DNA of 57,002 nt, from contig NZ_PQSS01000048.1 of assembly GCF_002920535.1 (NCBI RefSeq), forward strand, positions 1-57,002, given 5' to 3'. This DNA comes from Streptomyces sp. Ru71 (lineage in GTDB: Bacteria > Actinomycetota > Actinomycetes > Streptomycetales > Streptomycetaceae). The translations under genes were made by a program, and so were the position numbers. The notes under the pieces are model-generated. The model saw nothing but the letters and a program-made list of their open reading frames with translations. It was not told the origin of the DNA and did not search any database. Below are positions 51,582 through 57,002 of the stretch, one piece after another (position 1 is the first letter of the stretch; every line of letters starts with the position of its first letter).

Positions 51582-52817
51582 ATGACGCAATCCCCGCTGC
51601 ACCGGATCCTGGACTTCGCCAACCGCGCCGATCCGTACCCGATCTACGAAGAGCTGCGCCGCACACCGGTCCACCACGAGGACGGCGGGCCCTACGTCGT
51701 CAGCACCTATTACGAGATCCGCAGCCTGCTGCACGATCCGCGGATCAGCTCCGACGCCCGCAACCTGGCCTCCACCGCCGCCGACCCGCTGCCCGAGGCA
51801 CCCGCCGAGGAGAGCGCCCTGCCGCCCGGCTTCCTCAAGCTCGACCCGCCCGAACACGACCGGCTGCGCCGCATGACCAACCGGCCCTTCGGCCCGCCGC
51901 ACTCCCCGCACCGGGTCGACTCGATGCGCGGGGAGCTCCACGACATCGTCACCGGACTCATCGACGGCATCGGCGACCCCGGCCGGATCGACCTGGTGGA
52001 GCAGTTCTCCTACCCCTTCCCGGTGACCGTGATCTGCCGGCTGCTCGGCGTGCCGCGCGAGGACGAGTCGCAGTTCCACAGCTGGGCCGACACCCTCGCC
52101 GCGAGCCTGGACCCCGACCCGGACGCCGATCCGGCCGAGCGGGGCAAGGACGCGCACGAGGCCCGGATGCAGCTGGGCATGTACCTGGCCGGCCTGATCG
52201 AGGAGCGCCGCCGCAACCCCGGCGAGGACATGCTCTCCCAACTGGCGACGGCCAAGGGCGGGGACGGCCCGATGAGCACCATGGAACTGCTCAGCACCGC
52301 GGCGCTGCTGCTGATCGCGGGGCACGAGACCACGGTCAACCTCATCACCAACGGCATGCTGACCCTGCTGCGCCACCCGGACGTCCTCCAGCGGCTGCGT
52401 GCCGAGCCGCGGCTGGCCGTGCCCCTCGTCGAGGAACTGCTGCGCTTCGAGCCGCCGGTGCAGCTGCTGCCGCAGCGCACCACCCTGGCCGACATCGAGG
52501 TCGGCGGCGTCACGATCCCCAAGGGCGCCTCCCTCTGGCTGCTCCTGGCGTCGGGCAACCGCGACCCGAAGCGCTTCGAGAACCCGGACCGCTTCGACCC
52601 GGACCGCCCGGACATCCAGCACCTCGGCCTGGGCAGCGGCATCCACAGCTGCTTCGGCGCACCGCTCGCCCGGCTGGAGGCCCAGCTCGCCCTGTCGGAG
52701 CTGGCCCGCAGGCTGGACAACCCCCGCCTGCTCCAGGACCCGCCGCCGTACCGGCAGAACGCCGTGCTGCGCGGCCCGCGCCACCTCCACCTCGCCTGCG
52801 ACGGCATCCGCCCCTAG
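51582..52817 (+). CDS. Cytochrome P450
   Basis: 411-aa soluble P450. I-helix oxygen-activation motif LLIAGHETTVNLI, K-helix EELLRFEPP (ExxR), and heme-binding GLGSGIHSCFGAPLARLE with Cys357 as thiolate ligand. It looks like the CYP105/107 style of Streptomyces P450s, which hydroxylate diverse small molecules or tailor secondary metabolites. The gene starts 31 bases after the reductase stop. Its stop codon sits in a CCCTAGG repeat. The substrate is unknown; the nearby leader peptides are one untested possibility. Confidence 0.92.
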   Translation: MTQSPLHRILDFANRADPYPIYEELRRTPVHHEDGGPYVVSTYYEIRSLLHDPRISSDARNLASTAADPLPEAPAEESALPPGFLKLDPPEHDRLRRMTNRPFGPPHSPHRVDSMRGELHDIVTGLIDGIGDPGRIDLVEQFSYPFPVTVICRLLGVPREDESQFHSWADTLAASLDPDPDADPAERGKDAHEARMQLGMYLAGLIEERRRNPGEDMLSQLATAKGGDGPMSTMELLSTAALLLIAGHETTVNLITNGMLTLLRHPDVLQRLRAEPRLAVPLVEELLRFEPPVQLLPQRTTLADIEVGGVTIPKGASLWLLLASGNRDPKRFENPDRFDPDRPDIQHLGLGSGIHSCFGAPLARLEAQLALSELARRLDNPRLLQDPPPYRQNAVLRGPRHLHLACDGIRP

Positions 52818-52832
52818 GCCCTAGGCCCTAGG
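52812..52832. repeat. Three tandem CCCTAGG heptamers between convergent stop codons
   Basis: CCCTAGG repeats exactly at 52812, 52819 and 52826. The P450 stop (TAG, 52815-52817) is in the first copy and the sir2 stop (CTA on this strand, 52828-52830) in the third. CTAG is rare in high-GC genomes, so the triplication stands out. Each unit is itself nearly palindromic. Confidence 0.85.
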
Positions 52833-53568
52833 CCGGGTCGTCCTCCGTGCCGAGCCGGCGCAGGAGCCGCGGCAGGGCGGTGCCGATGGGCTCGCGCACC
52901 ACCTCGTCGGCGAGTTCGTCGTACGGCGTCGGCTCGGCGTTGACGACGATCAGCCGTGCCCCGTGGTCGGCGGCGACCCCGGCGAGCCCGGCCGCAGGCT
53001 GCACCTGGAGGCTGGTGCCGACGGCGACGAACACCTGGCAGGCCTTGCTGATCGCCACCGCCTGGCCGAGGACGAGCGGGTCCAGCCGCTCGCCGAACAT
53101 CACCGTCGCCGGCTTCAGGATGCCGCCGCACACCGGGCACGAGGGATCCTCCTCCCCGGCCTCCAGCCGGGCGAGGGCGTCCTCCATCGAGCCGCGCACA
53201 TGACACGCGGTGCACACCACCTCGCGGGCGCTGCCGTGCAGTTCGAGCACCTTGCGGGCGGGCATCCCGGCCAGCTGGTGCAGCCCGTCCACGTTCTGCG
53301 TGATCACCCGCACCGGCACGCCGGACCGCTCCAGCTCCGCGACGGCCCGGTGCGCGGCGTTGGGCCGCGCCCCCAGCGCGCCGCTCTCGCGCCGCATCCG
53401 CCACGAGCGCCGCCGAATCTCCGGGTCGCCCATGTAGTACTCGTACGTCACCAGCTTCTCGGCGTCCGGATCGCGCCGCCACAGCCCGTTCGGCCCGCGG
53501 TAGTCGGGGATGCCGGAGTCGGTGGAGATGCCGGCCCCGCTGAGGACGGCGACGAGGGGCTTGGTCAT
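52828..53568 (-). CDS. Sir2-family NAD-dependent protein deacylase
   Basis: 246-aa sirtuin: NAD-binding LSGAGISTDSGIPDYRGPNG, catalytic TQNVDGLHQLAG with ELHGSA (His), a zinc-ribbon with two Cys pairs (CTAC and CPVC), and VGTSLQVQPAAGL. It removes acyl groups from protein lysines and makes O-acyl-ADP-ribose. ATG 53568 follows a TACCCT -10 box by 7 bases, so the mRNA is probably leaderless. It is divergent from the small VapB-like gene. Confidence 0.92.
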   Translation of the reverse strand: MTKPLVAVLSGAGISTDSGIPDYRGPNGLWRRDPDAEKLVTYEYYMGDPEIRRRSWRMRRESGALGARPNAAHRAVAELERSGVPVRVITQNVDGLHQLAGMPARKVLELHGSAREVVCTACHVRGSMEDALARLEAGEEDPSCPVCGGILKPATVMFGERLDPLVLGQAVAISKACQVFVAVGTSLQVQPAAGLAGVAADHGARLIVVNAEPTPYDELADEVVREPIGTALPRLLRRLGTEDDPA

Positions 53569-53575
53569 GCCGCCG

Positions 53576-53644
53576 AGGGTAGAGCGGGACGATCGCACGG
53601 GCGAACGGATATCCGTACGCCGTGCGCGACCGCCGGTGTAGTGT
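53576..53644. promoter_or_regulatory. Divergent leaderless promoters for sir2 and the VapB-like gene
   Basis: On the minus strand TACCCT (53576-53581) lies 7 bases before ATG 53568. On the plus strand TAGTGT (53639-53644) lies 6 bases before ATG 53651. Neither gene has a Shine-Dalgarno sequence, which supports leaderless mRNAs starting at or next to the ATG. Confidence 0.5.
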
Positions 53645-53650
53645 CCGCCC

Positions 53651-53851
53651 ATGGCCAAGGTGACCGTCTCGCTCGACGCCGAACTCGTCGTGGAAGTCAT
53701 GGTGCTCGCCGGTGTCGGCAGCCCCCAGGACGCCGTGGAACTGGTCGTGCGCGACTACATCGAGCGCGGTCACCGCACCGAGGCCCGCACGGCGACCCGG
53801 GAGGAGGCGCTGCGCGAGGTGGACGTCAAGCCCCGGGACCCGGAGGGCTGA
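53651..53851 (+). CDS. VapB-like (type II antitoxin family) small protein
   Basis: 66 aa: a short beta strand followed by helices (KVTVSLDAELVVEV ... VELVVRDYIERG) like the ribbon-helix-helix DNA-binding domain of VapB/DUF2191 antitoxins, then an acidic/basic tail. No PIN-domain (VapC) toxin follows; the next gene is a convergent NUDIX hydrolase. It may be an orphan antitoxin or a small stand-alone DNA-binding protein. Predicted leaderless. Confidence 0.7.
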   Translation: MAKVTVSLDAELVVEVMVLAGVGSPQDAVELVVRDYIERGHRTEARTATREEALREVDVKPRDPEG

Positions 53852-53874
53852 GCACCCCCACCCGCCGCCGGCCG

Positions 53875-54366
53875 TCAGGCCACCCGGTGGCCGTTCTCCA
53901 GTTCCACCGTGCCGGAGCCGTCCGCCAGGACGTCGAGGGCGGCCAGGACACGGCGGCCCAGGGCGTCGAGGAGGTAGTCGGTCAGCTCCTCGCGCGCGAC
54001 CAGCCGCCAGGACAGCAGCTCCTCCTCCTGCAGACGGATCGCCTTGAAGTCGTCCTCGCCCAGCACCCCGCCGTCGTACAGGTACGCCACCAGCGGCGGC
54101 CGGCCCGGGCCGTGCACCCAGTCCACCGCGAGCAGCCGGCCCAGCGGCCGGTCCAGGCCGATCTCCTCCAGCGTCTCGCGGCGCGCGCCCTGCCGGGGCG
54201 TCTCACCGTCGTCGGACTCGATCGTGCCGCCCGGCAGCGCCCAGCCCTCGCGGTAGTTGGGCTCCACCAGCAGCACCCGCCCCTCGGCGTCCCGGAACAG
54301 GGCGGCGGCCCCGGCCAGCACACGGGGCAGCGAGGCGATGTACGCGGCGAAGTCAGCAGTGGTCAT
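53875..54366 (-). CDS. NUDIX hydrolase
   Basis: 163-aa NUDIX pyrophosphatase. The Nudix box is GETPRQGARRETLEEIGL preceded by GGTIESDD, that is two residues longer than the usual G-x5-E spacing. Substrates of the family include ADP-ribose, NADH and (d)NTP derivatives. The ATG lies 6 bases after TACCCT (54373-54378 on the minus strand), again leaderless. Neighbouring sirtuin and ADP-ribosylglycohydrolase genes make an ADP-ribose-type substrate plausible. Confidence 0.87.
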   Translation of the reverse strand: MTTADFAAYIASLPRVLAGAAALFRDAEGRVLLVEPNYREGWALPGGTIESDDGETPRQGARRETLEEIGLDRPLGRLLAVDWVHGPGRPPLVAYLYDGGVLGEDDFKAIRLQEEELLSWRLVAREELTDYLLDALGRRVLAALDVLADGSGTVELENGHRVA

Positions 54367-54399
54367 CCAGGAAGGGTAACCAGCGGCCGCCCCCGTCCG

Positions 54400-54551
54400 G
54401 GGTGCCGCAGCCCCCGGCCGGGGTCACGAGACGCCCGTCCCGGTTCACGCCGGACCCGTACCGGGTCACGCGAGGCCCGTCCCGGGTCACGCGGTGCTCG
54501 CTCCGGATCAGACGGCGCTCGGATCGAGGCACGCGGTGCTCGCCCGGGTCA
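54400..54551. repeat. Degenerate 21-bp tandem repeat array
   Basis: About seven units of 21 bases start at 54400, 54421, 54442, 54463, 54484, 54505 and 54526, with a partial unit at 54547. The approximate consensus is GGGTCACGCGGNGCCCGTCCC; units 54421 and 54463 differ at about three positions. The array fills the gap between the NUDIX promoter and the end of the ADP-ribosylglycohydrolase gene, whose stop codon lies in the last partial unit. The period equals two helical turns. Confidence 0.7.
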
Positions 54552-55625
54552 CCCCTGCGTCGCCGCCAGCCGCAGCGTCCGCTCGGCCAGCTCGCTGATG
54601 CGCACCCCGTCGAAGCCGAACACGGCGCTGCGCACGGTGTCCTCCAGCGGCCGCGTCCACTGCGCCGGGATCGCCTCCGCCCCGGTCATCACCCCGGCCA
54701 CCGAACCCGCCGTCGCGCCGTTGGAGTCGGTGTCCAGTCCGCCGCGCACGGTCAGCGCGATGGTGCGGGTGAAGTCGCCGTCGCCGTACAGCAGACCCGC
54801 GGTGAGGACGGCGGCGTTCGGCACGGTGTGGATCCAGCCCAGGCCCGCGGTCTCCTCCTCGACCGTGGCCAGGGTGTCCTCCCAGGACAGGCCGGTCTCG
54901 TGCAGGGACACCACCCGGCGCACGGTCCGCGCCAGCCGGCTGCTCGCCGGTACGACCGCCAGCGCCTCCTCCAGCGCGTCGCGCACGCTCGGCGCGCTGA
55001 ACGCGGCGGAGACCAGCGCCGCCGCGAACATCGCCCCGTACACCCCGTTGCCGGTGTGCGACAGCACCGCGTCCCGGCGGGCCAGCAGGGCGGCGCGGCG
55101 CGGGGCGCCCGGGCAGGTCCAGCCGAAGACGTCGGCGCGGATGAGGGCGCCGATCCACTCCTGGTAGGGGTTGTCGAAGGTGGCCGTCAGCGGCGGCTTG
55201 AGCCCGTTGGCGAGATTGCGGTACGCCGCCCGCTCCGCCGTGAAGGTCTGCAGGTACGGCAGCCTCAGCAGCCACAGGTCGCCGACCTGCTCGGTGCTGA
55301 AGGCGAAGCCGTACGTCTCCAGCAGGTGCAGGCCGAGGACGGCGTAGTCGATGTCGTCGTCCCGGCAGCTGCCGTGGACGCGGCCGCGCACGCACATCCG
55401 CCACTCCGGCCGCAGCGGCGGGTCGTGCGCGTCGCCCTCCACCGGCTCGGGCAGGTAGTCGGTCAGCGGCAGCGCGCCGGCCCGCCGCAGATAGCGGTCG
55501 ATGCGGTCCCGGGTCCACAGCTCGCCCTGCTCCACCGGCTTGCCGAGCATGTTCCCCGCGATCCGGCCGAGCCAGCCCCCGAGGATGCGGTCGGCCGGCT
55601 CCGGCCCGGTGTGCGCAGCGGTCAT
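54549..55625 (-). CDS. ADP-ribosylglycohydrolase (ARH/DraG) family protein
   Basis: 358-aa member of the ADP-ribosyl-(dinitrogen reductase) hydrolase fold, which removes ADP-ribose from proteins or nucleic acids using a di-Mg centre. Metal-site aspartates are visible in CRDDDIDYAV, an acidic patch, and RGGLDTDSNGATAGSVAG, the hallmark C-terminal D-x-D motif. The N-terminus RILGGWLGRIAGNMLGKPVE is also characteristic. ATG 55625 is preferred over longer frames; a TACCCC box lies 6 bases upstream. Confidence 0.88.
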   Translation of the reverse strand: MTAAHTGPEPADRILGGWLGRIAGNMLGKPVEQGELWTRDRIDRYLRRAGALPLTDYLPEPVEGDAHDPPLRPEWRMCVRGRVHGSCRDDDIDYAVLGLHLLETYGFAFSTEQVGDLWLLRLPYLQTFTAERAAYRNLANGLKPPLTATFDNPYQEWIGALIRADVFGWTCPGAPRRAALLARRDAVLSHTGNGVYGAMFAAALVSAAFSAPSVRDALEEALAVVPASSRLARTVRRVVSLHETGLSWEDTLATVEEETAGLGWIHTVPNAAVLTAGLLYGDGDFTRTIALTVRGGLDTDSNGATAGSVAGVMTGAEAIPAQWTRPLEDTVRSAVFGFDGVRISELAERTLRLAATQG

Positions 55626-55781
55626 GGGGGAGGGGTACCCGCTCGCGGCGGGGTCTGCGCAGGCGAGCGGGGCGTTCCAGGGTGCGGGCGGGGCATGACG
55701 GCGGGGGCGTACTCCGGTTAAGGTCGCAGCGGCGCGACTGGCCTGACGTGCGTCGGGCCCGGAGAGCAAGGGGATAGCAAG

Positions 55782-56932
55782 GTGGCGGACGCTGCTGTGG
55801 AGGGCACCCGGCGGGTGCTCGTTGCCGCGGACAAGTTCAAGGGCTCGCTGACGGCGGTGGAGGTCGCCCAGCGGGTGACGGCCGGGCTGCGCCGGGTCGT
55901 ACCCGGTGTGGAGGTCGAGACCCTCCCCGTCGCGGACGGCGGCGACGGCACGGTCGCGGCTGCCGTGGCGGCCGGTTTCGAACGCCGGGAGGTCCGGGTC
56001 ACCGGTCCGCTCGGCGAGCCGGTCACGGCTGCCTTCGCGCTGCGCGACGGCACCGCGGTGGTGGAGATGGCCGAGGCCTCGGGCCTCCAGCTGCTCCCGG
56101 CGGGCGTCTTCGCCCCCCTGACCGCCACCACGTACGGCTCCGGCGAGGTGCTGAAGGCCGCGCTCGACGCGGGCGCCCGCACGATCGTCTTCGGCGTGGG
56201 CGGCAGCGCCACCACCGACGGCGGCGCGGGCATGCTGGCCGCCCTCGGCGCGGTGTTCCTGGACGCCGACGGCGAGCCGGTCGGCCCGGGCGGCGGCGCC
56301 CTGGCGGACCTCGCCTCGGCCGACCTGTCGGGCGTGGACCCGCGCTTCGCCGAGGTGGACTTCGTCCTGGCCAGCGACGTGGACAATCCGCTCACCGGCC
56401 CGAAGGGCTGCGCGGCGGTGTACGGCCCGCAGAAGGGCGCCTCCGAGGAGGACGTGGCGACCCTGACGCGGCCCTCGCGCACTACGCGCAGGTCCTGGAG
56501 AAGGCCATCGGCCCCAAGGCCACCGAGCTCGCCGCGTCCCCGGGTGCCGGCGGCGCGGGCGGCATCGGCTACGGCGCCCTGCTGCTCGGCGCGAGCTTCC
56601 GCCCCGGCATCGAGCTGATGCTGGAGGTGCTCGGCTTCGCCCCGGCGCTGCAGCGGGCCACGCTGGTGATCACCGGCGAGGGCTCCCTGGACGAGCAGAC
56701 CCTGCACGGCAAGGCCCCGGCGGGTGTCGCGGCGGCGGCGCGGGCGGCGGACAAGGAGGTCGTCGCGGTCTGCGGCCGCCTCGCCCTCCCGCACGAGGCC
56801 CTGGGCCGGGCCGGCATCCGCCGCGCGTACCCCCTGACGGAGATCGAGCCGGACGTGGCGAAGTGCATCGCGGACGCGGGCCCGATCCTGGAACGCGTGG
56901 CGGAACAGATCGCGAAGGACTACCTGGCCTGA
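55782..56932 (+). pseudogene. Glycerate kinase (GarK/GlxK family), disrupted by a -1 frameshift
   Basis: The first frame (55782-56465) encodes a normal glycerate kinase N-terminus (VLVAADKFKGSLTAVEVAQR, LPVADGGDGTV, VFGVGGSATTDGGAGML). Then one base is missing after CTG at 56463-56465, and the family sequence resumes in another frame with DAALAHYAQVLEKA-like residues through TLVITGEGSLDEQTLHGKAP to TGA at 56930-56932. Restoring one G gives 383 aa, the usual length. The enzyme phosphorylates D-glycerate to 2- or 3-phosphoglycerate. Whether the deletion is real or a sequencing error cannot be told here. Confidence 0.85.
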
Positions 56933-57002
56933 CCCCTCGGCCGCCGGGCTGCCGTGCCGGCCGCCCCGACGTGCCTCCTCCGCCACCGCTGACCCCGGGG
57001 AC

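Noticed and set aside
53651..53874. A toxin gene partner for the VapB-like protein
   Set aside because: Only about 20 bases separate it from the convergent NUDIX stop; no PIN-domain sequence is present in any frame nearby.
54400..54551. CRISPR-like array
   Set aside because: Units are contiguous, 21 bases long and all degenerate; there are no constant repeats with unique spacers and no cas genes.

Overview
The window is high-GC actinobacterial DNA and almost certainly Streptomyces. Coding regions show extreme third-position G/C. Operons overlap through ATGA/GTGA junctions, GTG starts are frequent and several mRNAs look leaderless. An F420-dependent LLM-family oxidoreductase and rare TTA leucine codons confined to one accessory cluster fit the same picture. 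From memory, the backbone (pyrimidine catabolism operon, beta-galactosidase, Lpd, metal ATPase, AlkA/Ogt, Sir2, ADP-ribosylglycohydrolase, glycerate kinase) resembles part of the right arm of the S. coelicolor chromosome; I could not check this.

Layout: (1) 1-1460, the 3' end of a hypothetical protein gene. (2) 1.7-10.6 kb, a pyrimidine/hydantoin-type catabolic operon: two beta-ureidopropionase paralogues, a class III aminotransferase, a PucR regulator, dihydropyrimidinase, an LLM oxidoreductase and an NCS1 transporter. (3) 10.6-16.4 kb, a secreted DUF3558-like protein, a gamma-glutamyltransferase-family protein, an inositol-monophosphatase-family enzyme, a phytoene-desaturase-like flavoprotein and a macro-domain protein. 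(4) 16.5-33.3 kb, a two-operon divergent cluster that looks biosynthetic but has no PKS, NRPS or terpene-synthase core. The minus operon holds two DegT/DnrJ aminotransferases, a UbiA prenyltransferase, a flavin amine-oxidase-like protein, two acyl-AMP ligases, a methyltransferase and an enlarged class III CoA transferase. The plus operon holds two Gfo/Idh/MocA dehydrogenases, a TIM-barrel isomerase, an M20 amidohydrolase, an Ldh-family dehydrogenase and a 144-aa unknown. Three of these genes carry TTA codons, which suggests bldA control. (5) 33.4-36.7 kb, an EF-hand protein, a nucleotide-sugar dehydrogenase, a small secreted protein and an SRPBCC protein. (6) 36.9-42.4 kb, a Tat-secreted GH2 beta-galactosidase with an inserted LamG-like domain, then dihydrolipoyl dehydrogenase. 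(7) 42.4-48.0 kb, an MFS transporter, a frameshifted ArsR-type metal sensor divergent from a P1B-4-type ATPase, and a DNA alkylation repair pair. (8) 48.1-52.8 kb, two paralogous double-glycine-leader peptides (RiPP-precursor-like), a membrane protein, and a ferredoxin/ferredoxin reductase/P450 operon. (9) 52.8-56.9 kb, Sir2, a VapB-like small protein, NUDIX, ADP-ribosylglycohydrolase and a frameshifted glycerate kinase.

The most interesting items are the uncharacterised cluster in region 4 and the orphan leader-peptide pair next to a P450 redox chain in region 8. The LamG insertion in the LacZ fold is also notable, as is the metal-efflux locus, which has a clear dyad operator, two leaderless promoters and a broken repressor gene. 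Two single-base deletions (near 43,862 and 56,465) break otherwise intact genes and may be real mutations or assembly errors. I saw no tRNA, rRNA, CRISPR array or insertion sequence.
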